NCBI GenBank assembly: GCA_003313425.1
Contig: NHZP01000174.1
Coordinates: forward strand, 1 to 28,375
Length of the DNA: 28,375 bases
DNA from: Pseudopyrenochaeta lycopersici
Taxonomy: Eukaryota > Ascomycota > Dothideomycetes > Pleosporales > Pseudopyrenochaetaceae
Reading direction: 5' to 3'
Both the position numbers and the translations under genes were made by a program. This document shows positions 18,261 to 26,610 of this stretch, piece after piece. The notes beneath the pieces were generated by a model. The model saw only the letters and a program-made list of their open reading frames with translations. It was not told the origin of the DNA and made no database searches. Positions within the stretch are counted from its first letter, which is position 1. Each line of letters starts with the position of its first letter.

Positions 18261-18540
18261 TTGTCAAGTGGTCACCAGCCTCGTGCTGGAGACCCTGGAC
18301 ACTTTACATCTAAGCTGTGGCCTCGAGTGGAACGAGAAGCGGACGCGTCAAGCTACTTGTAGTTTGGGGCCATTGCCCCCTGTAAGCCAACAGACGCACG
18401 GACTGTGTGAGTCAGATGACGCTGGGTTGGCACGTGAGGAGCACCCCTGCCCTCACATCTACTAGATGTTCATAGCTATGGACACAACGGAGTGGGCGCA
18501 TTATGGAATAATAGTTTGGCGTAGGCAAAGGGTAGTGTCT
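18246..18540 (+). ncRNA. U4 structured leader element
   Basis: GGTC/GACC around CCAGC/GCTGG; GCTAC/GTAGT; GCCAAC/GTTGGC, extended by a pair over other units, enclosing CAC/GTG and GTCA/TGAC. The later hairpins are weak, and no clear second TATA/CACGGAG core follows. About 150 bp match U5 with one single-base difference. Confidence 0.75.
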
Positions 18541-18608
18541 CTATGCCCTTTTCTTTCCGTGTGTATACTGCGGGTACATGTGGAGCATGTTATGTATGGT
18601 GACTTTGT

Positions 18609-19149
18609 GTGGAGCACAATTGTACGGTAGTATCTTTTCATCAACTGCGTGAGCCTCTTTTGGCGGGCAGCGATCCGCCTCTGATTCCCATGGAGTGGGG
18701 GTTCAATGATAAGTGCTCGGGCGTGGCTGATGTAGCCCTGCTTGCGGAGCAGGCAAATGGTATGTATTTGTTGCGTGCATGTGCACTGTATTTGTCAGGG
18801 CTGACTTTCTGTTGCAGCAATGGGTATGCTGCTGTTTGGTGCCAGTCCGGGTGGGCTGTTTTCCACGGTGTGGTCTCTAGTAGGGGACACAGTGTTTGCA
18901 TCTATGGTTCGAGGAAACGCTCGAACCCCGCTGCTTGTATCCGCGGATGGCGGTGTGTGTTGTACATCTCCTTCTGGAAGGTATGAGATTGTGTTGTCAC
19001 GCTACGGGGGTAGTCGTAGGGAAGCAGTGGAACATCTTCTTCTTGAGTTGGAGCGTATGTTTTCGGAGAAACACAAGGGTACCTTGATTAGGGCTTCCCT
19101 AACGATGTCTGAGAATTCTGACGGCTGGATATCGGCTGGACATGGTTAA
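18609..19149 (+). CDS. U4 gene, two exons, unrecognised 160-residue protein
   Basis: Exon 1 18609-18759 (50 codons plus one base, the same length and phase as U1 exon 1) reads MEHNCTVVSFHQLREPLLAG and ends VALLAEQAN. The intron is 18760-18817 (58 bp): donor GTATGT, GCTGAC branch site, acceptor GCAG. Exon 2 18818-19149 opens AMGMLLFGASPGGLF, has a moderately hydrophobic start and a charged helical stretch (REAVEHLLLELERMFSEKHKG), and ends ISAGHG. Splicing joins the frames exactly. No WITKESG or paired-Cys motif, so it is a different protein in the same gene frame. Upstream, another ATG (18578) begins a signal-peptide-like frame, MWSMLCMVTLCGAQLYG, that stops before exon 1; it may be an upstream ORF. 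Function unknown. Confidence 0.6.
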
Positions 19150-19640
19150 TGTTGTTAGTATTGTTTGGTATCTATTGAGATACTATCTTTGTTGCAGTAG
19201 AGCTATGCTGGAGGCATGGGACGGCGTCTTAACAGGTTGTGTTTATTGAAGAAGGACTTTAGTTAATACTATCGTATTGCCAGTGTACCTACGCAACAGT
19301 ACACTGCTCTCGGTAGTATGGAGGTCCAGCTGTACGTGTACGACCTTACTCAAGTAAGTGGTAGAACCCTGAATAAGCTGCTTTTATCTTGAATCGACGT
19401 AGAAGAGCGTTATTATCGTAATCGAACGCTCAAGTTGTTGACCAGTGTAGGGACTCGGTATGAACATGATGTATGTTTTTTTTGTACTCTTAGTATTGTG
19501 TATATCATTCTTATAAGTGTTGCTTATATGCTAGAAGTGTCTTTTTATGTTTTTTAAAGTAAACATTTTATAGTGTGTAGCTTTTAACTTGTTGATATTT
19601 CGTGCATCGTAATCTTTGATGGCGTTGGAGGTTGTTGTTT
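19150..19640. other. U4 3' region
   Basis: No gene. It holds a strong stem-loop at 19281-19306, CAGTGTAC/GTACACTG, within a weaker outer stem, TACTATCG with CGGTAGTA (about 19267-19317). The rest is AT-rich. Confidence 0.55.
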
Positions 19641-19642
19641 TA

Positions 19643-19833
19643 GTAAGGGTGTGAGCCTTCAGATGGAACACCGTCTTCTGAAGAAAAAAGCGTAAGTCCA
19701 TTTTTGCTGTGGCTGACGGCCATGCTGAGTCAGGATGCTGTGGCTCGAGAGAGCACACATGTGGCGCAGATTGTGCGCACAGGCCTCTCCGACAACTTTC
19801 TTGTGCTATATATGATTCCTTTCACTAGAAAGT
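19643..19833 (+). promoter_or_regulatory. Hairpin block and TATA-in-inverted-repeat ahead of U5
   Basis: AAGG/CCTT, CTTCAGA with TCTGAAG around the GATGGAACACC box, A-run with GCGTAAGTCC, TGGC(TGAC)GGCCA, GCTC/GAGC, GCGCA/TGCGC. Then GACAACTTTC facing GAAAGTTGTC with CTATATATG between. Confidence 0.75.
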
Positions 19834-20150
19834 TGTCAAGTGGTCACCAGCCTCGTGCTGGAGACCCTGGACACTTTACATCTAAGCTGTGGCTCGAGTG
19901 GAACGAGAAGCGGACGCGTCAAGCTACTTGTAGTTTGGGGCCATTGCCCCCTGTAAGTAACACGCAGCACGGACTGTGTGAGTCAGATGACGCTGGGTTA
20001 CACGTGGGTGGCACCCTTGGCCCCACACTCTATCAGATTCTTCGTCTGATTGGGCTATGGCGATAACCTCATGGAATGGGCACGTCTTTGCTCGCTAGGG
20101 ACTAACGCTTCTTGGCGTTGCCATGTCTTTGGGACGACGAGTAGTTAAGA
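19819..20150 (+). ncRNA. U5 structured leader element
   Basis: Nearly the U4 sequence at first, then GTAAC/GTTAC in place of GCCAAC/GTTGGC, again changed on both sides. Two further hairpins and CTAGGGACTAACG follow. The second core promoter is weak: TTAAGAG for TATA, AGAGGG/CCCTCT inverted repeat, CACGGAG at 20182. Confidence 0.75.
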
Positions 20151-20398
20151 GAGGGGTGTGCCCTCTGCCTCTTCTCTCTACCACGGAGGTGGTGTCTTTG
20201 TGTAGCAATAGTAGCAGGATGCGTTCTTCACATTTGTTACAGGTGATCGCCGAAGGAGGCTTCCAGGCGATATTTGGTTGATGGTGATGGAGTCACTCGT
20301 CGCGGGTCGACGTTCTCAGAGCTGGTGGCCAGCCTGTACCGGATGGACTTTTAAAGAATGTTCTTTAGACTGTGGGTGCGGATGCAGCCCGAGGGAGT

Positions 20399-21094
20399 AT
20401 GCTGGAGCCCTTTTCAGGCACCGATATAGAATTGGATATGGTGATGGATCACGTGCACGGCGAGTGCTTTCTTTCTCTCTATATAAGTTGAGAGACTCCC
20501 TACTAACTGGGACAGTTCTTGTGGAGCAAGGTGTTTCAGTGACACTTCACGTTAGGATGAGTAGGCGACGAACATGGTGGCTTACCAGGGAGAGTGGACT
20601 TACCCCGCGAGTGTATTGAGCAAGCGGATGCTTCTTCTGTGTCATCCTACTTGGTAGTTGTTGATGAACGCGCGCTCCCCCGAGCGTCTCTCCTCGCTGT
20701 TTACGTATTTCCTCATGGATTGCGATGTTAACTGTGGATACATTGTATGTGTTACGGCATCGGATAATTCCCGGGGCGTCCTATCATCGTTATGCGCGTT
20801 ACTTGGGAGATATGGGGTATTGGAACCTGTTGGAGCGTGGTTTCTTTAGTAGCAGGCGTGACTGCGCGTGTGGCCTGGAAGGTTATCTTTTACCGTGTGG
20901 TGAGTGCGAGGCGGTCCCAAAACGGCTCCGGTTGTTTGGTGTGTTGCCACCGTACTGGGGTCATCATGATGCATTGGAAGAGGTTGAACCAGTCATGGTT
21001 TCATGGCGTGACAGACGCCAGGGGTTGTATTACAGAGGACTGTACGCCGTGGTTGCAGTGTGCATGTGCGGAAGGAACTGGTTGTAGTACGTAG
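20399..21094 (+). pseudogene. U5 gene, WWLTRESG family, heavily frame-disrupted
   Basis: The end of exon 1 (MLEPFSGTDIELDMVMDHVHG, to 20459) resembles U9 (APFEGTEMELSVL) and U1 (RDHVPG). Its upstream part (20280-20398) is similar to U9 in DNA but carries a lost base and a TAG. The intron is 20460-20515 (56 bp) with a perfect TACTAAC branch site, acceptor ACAG and an unusual GC donor (GCGAGT). Exon 2 reads VLVEQGVSVTLHV, WWLTRESGLTPRVY, then TGA. Other frames continue the family: RECIEQADAS, LTVDTLYVLRHRI, LLERGFFSSRRDCACGLEGY with LLPCGEC, then HGVTDARG and PWLQC, ending at 21094. At least four frame breaks make it the most degraded copy. Confidence 0.6.
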
Positions 21095-21204
21095 TGCCTT
21101 ATTTTATTGTAAGGGACAGAGGTTTTGTTTATTTAGTGGGCGAATGCCTGATTGATGGAATGGTTGTATAGAGTGTGTAAACAGATTCAGTATATCGAGT
21201 TGTG

Positions 21205-21414
21205 GAACAACAAAAATCAAAAAAACGGTAAGTCCAAAAAAAAAACATTGAAATTTTTTGGCTAAGTCCAATTGTGTGTGGCTGGAAGACACGCAGAGTC
21301 AGTGTGGCTCGGAGAGCACACATGGGTTGGGTGTGGCGCGGATTTCGCGCACAGACCCTCCCTCAACTTTCTAGTGTGGCGAACCGCCTATATATGATTC
21401 CTTTCACTAGAAAG
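21205..21414 (+). promoter_or_regulatory. Hairpin block and TATA-in-inverted-repeat ahead of U6
   Basis: A-runs, TTGGCTAAGTCCAA stem, GTGTG with GCTC(GGA)GAGC and ACACA, then GCGCG(GATTT)CGCGC. CAACTTTCTAGTG faces CACTAGAAAGTTG with nested GGCG(AAC)CGCC and TATATATG. The start-side hairpin and GATGGAAC box are absent. Confidence 0.7.
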
Positions 21415-21698
21415 TTGTCAAGTGGTCACCAGCCTCGTGCTGGTTACCCTTGCCACTTTACCTGTAAGCAGAGCCTACGACTGGAGGGAGTACCGAAGGG
21501 TTAAACTAGAATTAGTTTAGAGGCGCTGCCCCCTGTAAGCAACACGCAGCACGGACCGTGTGAGTCAGGTGACGCTGGGTTGCCACATTTTATTTCAATC
21601 AATCATTTGATTGGTCTATGGACATAGATTCATGGAAGGGGCACACTCGTGCCAACTAGGGACTAGTGTGTCTTGGCAAAGACAGCATAGACATTAAC
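21401..21698 (+). ncRNA. U6 structured leader element
   Basis: AAGTGG/CCACTT around CCAGC(CTCGT)GCTGG; CC-GAA-GG in place of GC-GAA-GC; AAACTA/TAGTTT; GCAAC/GTTGC enclosing CAC/GTG and GTCA/TGAC; CAATCA/TGATTG; CTATG(GA)CATAG; GGCAC(ACTC)GTGCC; CTAGGGACTAG. Confidence 0.8.
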
Positions 21699-21699
21699 A

Positions 21700-21749
21700 T
21701 ATAAACAGCATTTCTGCACGGAGTGTGAATGTTCAGTCTCTATGAACAT
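21700..21749 (+). promoter_or_regulatory. U6 core promoter
   Basis: TATAAA at 21700, small inverted repeat CAG(CATTT)CTG, CACGGAG at 21717 (only 17 bases from TATA). A perfect stem, ATGTTCA (21729) with TGAACAT (21743), follows and is unique to this unit. Confidence 0.5.
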
Positions 21750-21778
21750 TTTTTTATTCTTCTCTTTAGTAGGTGATG

Positions 21779-22358
21779 ATGGAATCATTAGCAAGGTGTC
21801 GCTGCTTTAAAGTGCAGCTGGTCTGTGGTAGCAGCATCATGAAGTCATCCTGGGTGCAGCGATTGACGATGGAGTTGCAGGCGGAGTTGGCGACGTCCTG
21901 TGCAGATGGTACTGCTTTTTGGTTGTTTGCAGGAAGTGTATCCCACTTCATGTCTTTTCACAGTGTGGATCGTGGCGGGTAGCCCTATAAACATGGATAT
22001 CGTCCTAGATTGGCTCGGAGATGTGGAACTTCTATGCTTTGATGTAATCGATGTGGATACACCTAGCACCCAAGAGAGCGATGGGTGTTTTTTGTCGCGG
22101 ACGTGTCCTCTGCTGGAGGCTGTATGTGATTTAGGGCGGTTTCCAACGCTGGCGGACGTAGAGGGAACCTCTCATGACGTTGTTGATGAAAGTCTTGTAC
22201 GGAGTAGCCAGCGCTTCTGTGATGGTCGTGGAGATCGACTTGGAGGAAGCTTTGTATGCACTGCTGGTGCTGTTCAGGGCCTGCGCAGGTTGCGTGCAGG
22301 AAAAAACAAAAAAATATCTGTACGTCCTCGCCATGTAAGAGTTGGCGGTGGCGCGTAG
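21779..22358 (+). CDS. U6 gene, two exons, unrecognised 174-residue protein
   Basis: Exon 1 21779-21908 (43 codons plus one base) starts MESLARCRCFKVQLVCG and ends ATSCAD. The intron is 21909-21963 (55 bp): donor GTACTG, acceptor CACAG, no clear branch site. An alternative acceptor at 21943 would hit a stop. Exon 2 rejoins in frame as VWIVAGSPINMDIVLDWLGDV, is acidic with several Cys in its middle, and ends basic (RRLRAGKNKKISVRPRHVRVGGGA). The MES start resembles U7 and U9, but there is no WITKESG, CxC/CxxC or WLxC. The basic tail might bind nucleic acid, which is only a hint. Gene structure is supported by the shared intron position and phase; function unknown. Confidence 0.55.
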
Positions 22359-22785
22359 CGTTGTTTTCCAGAGATGTTGATGGTGTAACGTAGAGGCTAG
22401 GGAGCTGTCTCTGTCATTCAATTGTTGTAGAGTTTGCGAAACTCAATTATCGTAATGTTCTCTTACCTTGGTCTTGTTTAGTTGTAAGGTAAGTGCATTA
22501 TTGGTAAATTAGGTTAGTAGTGTGTACGCGTACTATGGAGTGTCTTGGTAATCATAGATGGGTAGATATGTTATCTGATTTTACGTAGGTACGTCGAGGA
22601 TGCGGAGTGTAGATATACAAGGGGAGTTGTAGTATGGAGATTATTGGAAAATAGGAAGGTATGTTATTTCATACTTGTTTTATTTTGTAAAACAAAAGTA
22701 GTATATTTATATATATATTAATTATGTTATATAGGGTTTACGTCGTTGTGGGGACAATGAAGAATTTGGATTACCGGAGGTCAGT
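22359..22785. other. U6 3' region
   Basis: No gene. Two clean stem-loops: GAGTTT(GCG)AAACTC at 22430-22444 and CTTACCTT (22462) with AAGGTAAG (22485). An AT-rich stretch with ATATATAT lies near 22700. Confidence 0.55.
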
Positions 22786-22787
22786 CG

Positions 22788-22981
22788 GTAAGGGTGTGGG
22801 AGCCCTTCAGATGGAACATCGAACCTTCAAAAAAAATGGCTAAGTCCATTTTCCCTGTGGCTGACAGTCACGCAGGGTCACGTTAGCTGTGGCGCGGGGA
22901 GCGCAGACATGGGTCATGTTGGGGCACGGGCCCCCTCCGACAACTTTCGAGTGCTATATATGATTCCTTTCACTAGAAAGT
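22788..22981 (+). promoter_or_regulatory. Hairpin block and TATA-in-inverted-repeat ahead of U7
   Basis: AAGGG/CCCTT, GATGGAACATCGAA box, A-run, AAATGG(CTAAGT)CCATTT, GTGGCT(GAC)AGTCAC, GCGC/GCGC, GGGGC/GCCCC, then CAACTTTCGAGTG facing CACTAGAAAGTTG with CTATATATG between. 22882-22994 is identical to 24453-24565. Confidence 0.8.
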
Positions 22982-23260
22982 TGTCAAGTGGTCAGGAGCC
23001 TTGCGCTCGGACCACGACGGCTTTACTCTAAGCTCTGGCCGTGACTGGAGGGAACAGCGAAGCGTTAAACCACCTGGGGTTTAGGGCAAGAGACCCCGGT
23101 AAGCAAAGCATGACATGGATATGTGAGTCAGATGACCATGGGTTGCCACTCTTTTTATCAATCAATCATTTGATTGGTCTATGAATATGGACGTAGGACT
23201 AGGCAGTCCGCTGCTCTCTAGGGACTAGCGTGTCTTGGCAAAGAACAGGATGGATATGCC
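22967..23260 (+). ncRNA. U7 structured leader element
   Basis: AGGAGC with GCTC; CTCT/AGAG in place of GCAG/CTGC; GC-GAA-GC; AAACC/GGTTT; GCAA/TTGC enclosing ACAT/ATGT (in place of GCAC/GTGC) and GTCA/TGAC; CAATCA/TGATTG; GCAG/CTGC; CTAGGGACTAGCG. Confidence 0.8.
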
Positions 23261-23295
23261 TATATATAATAACAGAGAATCTGTTGCTACGGAGT
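23261..23295 (+). promoter_or_regulatory. U7 core promoter
   Basis: TATATATAAT at 23261, inverted repeat AACAGA(GAA)TCTGTT, then TACGGAG at 23288 (27 bases from TATA). Confidence 0.6.
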
Positions 23296-23330
23296 GTGTT
23301 TTTATAGAACACTTCTTTTACGATACTGTG

Positions 23331-24119
23331 ATGGAGTCACACGCTGGAGGCAGTAACGCGGTTATGGACGTTGGTGTACTGGGTGTCCACGTACGAAGTT
23401 GGCTGGACAGCCTTGTTGAAGGGGCTACTGTTCGTGTATTGTCACCATCTGACAATCACATGGAGTGGGTGCGGAGGCACATTCACAGTAAGTGGATACT
23501 TCCTTTCTTCTAGTTAGGGGGAGGTCCCCCAACTGACAGAGTAGTAGCGTTGGCGGAGTGCGGCGCGTCGGTCACGTGTGATGTGAAGTTCAATGGGGTT
23601 GTATCTTGGTGGATCACCAAGGAGAGCGGATGCCTTCCTACCCAGTGTGTGGAGGAACAGCACACGGGGTTTAAACGCTTATAAGGAACTGTGTGCACGT
23701 AGTGTTCCTAGGCAGGCACTTCTCATCTGGAAGGTGAGTTTGTTGAGGGACTTTACTGTACGTATGGTTGTCTTTGCAGAGCTGTCAGTAGAGACATTGG
23801 ATGTGTTGGCGCGCAGTTTGCTGTGCCATCTTCATACACGGCGTGGAGACCTCGTGCAGGCGAGGAGGTCGATACGCTCTTTGACGCACTTGATCAAGGG
23901 CGATTTTCCAGTAGCGTTGGATGCGGGTGCACCTGGACTATGGAGTGTGATGACTGTGGACTGCTGTATGAAGGGCAGCCACGTTTTACTCGTTGTGATA
24001 CGTTTAGTGGGATACGTTTAGGCGGAGAGAATAGGTGGTTTACTGGGCTCAGTGACGGAGCCGGTGTTGTAAAGCCTTCTAATCTCCCTTGGCTTAGTTG
24101 CGGACGCTCTAGGTTGTAG
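23331..24119 (+). pseudogene. U7 gene, WWITKESG family, frame-disrupted
   Basis: Unrecognised family. Exon 1 (23331-23487, 52 codons plus one base) starts MESHAGGSNAVMDVG and ends HMEWVRRHIHS. The donor is GTAAGT at 23488; the acceptor is probably the TAG after AACTGACAGAG near 23550, with a CTGAC branch site. Exon 2 has VALAECGASVTCDVKFNG, WWITKESGCLPTQCVEE, then a stop. The family resumes in the next frame with LNAYKELCARSVPRQALLIWKV and VVFAELSVETLDVLARSLL, and in a third with EEVDTLFDALDQGRFSSSVGCGC, MECDDC, QPRFTRCDTFSG, WFTGLSDGAG and PWLSC, ending at 24119. One extra base against U1 lies between CVEE and LLIWKV, and another shift near 23840. An 11-bp stem-loop follows at 24121-24149. 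Confidence 0.62.
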
Positions 24120-24120
24120 T

Positions 24121-24149
24121 CTGTACTCTTGTTATGCAAGAGAGTACAG
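24121..24149 (+). terminator. U7 3' stem-loop right after the stop codon
   Basis: CTGTACTCTTG pairs with CAAGAGAGTACAG around a TTATG loop, an 11-bp stem with a small bulge, two bases after the U7 stop. It could mark 3'-end formation or stabilise the mRNA. Similar but unrelated stems follow the genes of U3, U4, U6 and U8. Confidence 0.45.
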
Positions 24150-24364
24150 TTATGACGTTAAGTGTAGTTCTTTTGGTAAGGTTGCTGTTGTAGAGTTATT
24201 CTAAACAGTGGGTTACGAATTAAAAGTAAGTACTTGTATGCATTATGTTTTTAGTTTTCTTTTCTTTCAAACTGAAAAAAAAGGAGTTGGGTAGAGCAAT
24301 GTATACTGAGTATATTTTATAGGAGTAGAATAATAGAGGGTTTGTGACGCCGAGCTTAGTCATC

Positions 24365-24552
24365 GAGGGTGGGAGCCCTTCAGATGGAACATCGAATCTG
24401 CAGAAAAATTGGCTAAGTCCAATTTCCCTGTGGCTGACAGTCACGCAGGGTCGTTAGCTGTGGCGCGGGGAGCGCAGACATGGGTCATGTTGGGGCACGG
24501 GCCCCCTCCGACAACTTTCGAGTGCTATATATGATTCCTTTCACTAGAAAGT
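24365..24552 (+). promoter_or_regulatory. Hairpin block and TATA-in-inverted-repeat ahead of U8
   Basis: GGG/CCC, CAGAT with ATCTG around the GATGGAACATCGAA box, AATTGG(CTAAGT)CCAATT in place of AAATGG/CCATTT of U7, GTGGCT(GAC)AGTCAC, GCGC/GCGC, GGGGC/GCCCC, then the TATA-bearing inverted repeat. Confidence 0.8.
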
Positions 24553-24858
24553 TGTCAAGTGGTCACCAGCCTTGCGCTGGAGACCCTCGACACTTTACAT
24601 CTAAGCAGGGCCGACGAGTGGAACGAGTAGCGGAGCGTTAAACTCTTTAGAGTGTAGGGCCGCTGCACCCTGTAAGCAAAGCAGAGCACGGACTGTGCGG
24701 GTCACTTGACCTTGGTTTGCACGTGGGAGACACACCTGGCCCCACCACCTCTCAATCAGCTTTCTGATTGGCTATGGCGATAGACACAGGGAGTGAGCAG
24801 CGCTCTGCTAACTAGGGATTAGGTTCTCTTGGCGTAGCGCAAGACAGATATCGAGAGA
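24538..24858 (+). ncRNA. U8 structured leader element
   Basis: AAGTG/CACTT, GGTC/GACC and CCAGC(CTTGC)GCTGG; GCAG/CTGC; ACTCT(TT)AGAGT; GCAAA/TTTGC in place of GCAAC/GTTGC, enclosing GCAC/GTGC and GGTCA/TGACC; CAATCA/TGATTG; CTAT(GGCG)ATAG; AGCAG(CGCT)CTGCT; CTAGGGATTAGG. AAGTG lies 31 bases below the TATA at 24526, so an RNA starting there would include the whole fold. Confidence 0.82.
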
Positions 24859-24895
24859 TATAAGAGGGGGAAGGCTCTCTCCCCGCTCACGGAGT
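24859..24895 (+). promoter_or_regulatory. U8 core promoter
   Basis: TATAAGAG at 24859, G-run/C-run inverted repeat (GGGG..CCCC), CACGGAG at 24888 (29 bases from TATA). Confidence 0.6.
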
Positions 24896-24905
24896 GTTCT
24901 CTATT

Positions 24906-25588
24906 ATGTGTAGTTTCGTCTCTTTTTACATTGCGACTGCATTGTATAGATCTCGCGTGGTATGCGTGCAGAGGATCTGTGTACTGGTAGTAACTTTGGC
25001 TGACTCTATGCGTAGCGTTGTGTTATGATTGTGCCTCGGTGGGATCGTTGGCGCATACATTCAGGAGTTCCGGTTACGGGATGCCCAGGAGGGGTTCGCT
25101 TTGTGAAGCTGCGGTTTAAACAGGTGTTTTCCCCGAGCGGAGCGGAGGTATCTTCGATTCTTCGCAAGTCTTTGCCGGTAGGGACACGTTGGCATGCAGC
25201 TTGCCTTGGTGCTGGTGCACTTGACGCGGATGCCTCGCCTGTTGGTGATCCTGTGTGCAGTGTGTTGTATGGTGGTATCCGGGGGCCAGCATGCCGTGCG
25301 CCCTACTGCCAATTCGTCTGGGTAGACGTGTTCATTGATTTTGGTGGATGCAGTAGTCGCGAAGCGCTTGATCTGGGAAAACATGTTACGCTTTGGGGAC
25401 GGAGGCCTTGCGTGAAGGCGTGTTCTGGAGGGTACGGTGATGCCAATGCAGAGCGTTGGGGTACTACAGGAGGTGCGCCCTTTGGTTACGCGTTTGACCA
25501 AGAGTTGTCTATGTTTTCGGCGCCATTGGAGTTCTGGCGGTGTGGCACTCCTCTTTTATTGGACGCGGAGGAGGAGGAGTTACGGTAA
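24906..25588 (+). CDS. U8 gene: unrecognised protein of 187-208 residues
   Basis: The main frame (25025-25588, 187 residues from MIVPRWDRWRIHSG) is intact. A two-exon model also fits: ATG at 24906 (MCSFVSFYIATALYRSRV), intron 24960-25015 (56 bp, donor GTATGC, GCTGAC branch site, acceptor GTAG), joined in phase 0 to RCVMIVPRW, 208 residues. In U1 the DNA matching this first exon is leader rather than coding, so the short model may be right. Start 24906 is only 11 bases after CACGGAG. The protein is Cys- and Gly-rich in the middle (CQFVWVDVFIDFGGC) and ends EEEELR. No WITKESG or WLxC motif. Function unknown. Confidence 0.55.
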
Positions 25589-25952
25589 TAGTCTTATTTG
25601 CGCATAATGAAGGCGTTTGGGTATAGGTACTGTGCTTAAGGTATATGTCAGTTGTCTTTGTTATACCATGTGGTATAGATTTTCGTACGCTATGAGGTTG
25701 TGCTCTTAATTTTGCGTTGTGTTCAGAGCATGTTCATTGGATGCATAGGGTCTCAATAGTGGGACACGGCAGGCAGGATGTCCTCTGTAGTATTGGTCAG
25801 TGTCTATTCCATTGCTATGAGGAGTAGTGTTGACTTGAATTGACTAGGATGTGTGTGTTGTGTGCGCACAATTTTTTTCCCGGGCATATATGCCTGTGGG
25901 AGCAGTGTGGGCAGGATTGATGGTAAGCGGAGCAGAAAATTGACTAAGTGCT
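25589..25952. other. U8 3' region
   Basis: No gene. A stem-loop, TATACC(ATGT)GGTATA, lies at 25662-25677, and the 40-bp segment shared with U3 at 25741-25780. Confidence 0.55.
25741..25780 (+). repeat. 40-bp segment identical to 17653-17692
   Basis: Second copy of the patch shared with U3; it lies in gene-free 3' DNA in both units. Confidence 0.9.
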
Positions 25953-26123
25953 CGAGGGTGGGAGCCCTTGTAGATGGAACATCAAATCTGAAGAAAAAAT
26001 GCGTAAGTCCATTTTTTGTTGTGGCTGGAGGGCACGGCGAGCCACGTTGGGGGTGTGCGGCGGAGAGCGCACAGACCCTGCCCTCAACTTTCTTGTGTAT
26101 ATATGATTCCTTCACTAGAAAGT
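25953..26123 (+). promoter_or_regulatory. Hairpin block and TATA-in-inverted-repeat ahead of U9
   Basis: AGGG/CCCT, AGAT with ATCT around GATGGAACATCAAA, AAAATG(CGTAAGTC)CATTTT, GTGGCT with AGCCAC, GCGGAGAGCGC, then CAACTTTCTTGTG facing CACTAGAAAGTTG around TATATATG. Confidence 0.7.
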
Positions 26124-26405
26124 TGTCAAGTGGTCAGGAGCCTTGCGCTCCTTGACCCCTGACACTTTACTCTAAGCTTTGCCTGCGAGTGGAGCGAGTA
26201 ACGAAGTGTTAAACCACTTGGGGTTTAGAGGTAAAGACCCCTGTAAGCAAGCCGAAGCACGGACGGTGCGGGTCATCTGACCCTGCTGTGCCGCATTTTA
26301 TTTCAATCAGGCTTTTGATTGGTCTATGAACATAGACAGCATGGAGTGGGCAGTTGTCTGCCTGCTATAGAGTAGTTTCGCTTGGCAGCATCTATGGTAG
26401 ATATC
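26110..26405 (+). ncRNA. U9 structured leader element
   Basis: GGTCA/TGACC and GGAGC(CTTGC)GCTCC; CTTTGCCT with AGGTAAAG, replacing GCAGGGCC with GGCGCTGC on both sides; AC-GAA-GT replacing GC-GAA-GC; AAACC/GGTTT; GCAC/GTGC; GGTC/GACC; CAATCA/TGATTG; CTATG(AA)CATAG; GGCAG(TTGT)CTGCC. Confidence 0.82.
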
Positions 26406-26440
26406 TATATAACTACAACAGGGAGCTGTGTTCACGGATG
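26406..26440 (+). promoter_or_regulatory. U9 core promoter
   Basis: TATATAACT at 26406, inverted repeat ACAG(GGAG)CTGT, CACGGATG at 26433 (27 bases from TATA). Confidence 0.6.
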
Positions 26441-26610
26441 TGCTTCACTCTTGTAAGGGACTTTGTGCTTTTCTTTTTGTAGTGGTAGCTACAATTGTCA
26501 TAGAGGGACTGCTATATTGTTTAACTTTTTTAATCCTTTTTCGCGTAGCGTACCCGGATGGGTTTCTTCGAGTATATGGCGGAGCATGGCGGAGGCCTCT
26601 CTCGGGATGT

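Noticed and set aside
23730..23790. A second intron at GTGAGT in U7 and the matching GTGAGT in U9
   Set aside because: Splicing to the nearest AG gives immediate stops, while U1 and U2 read through the same region as conserved protein (LSVET).
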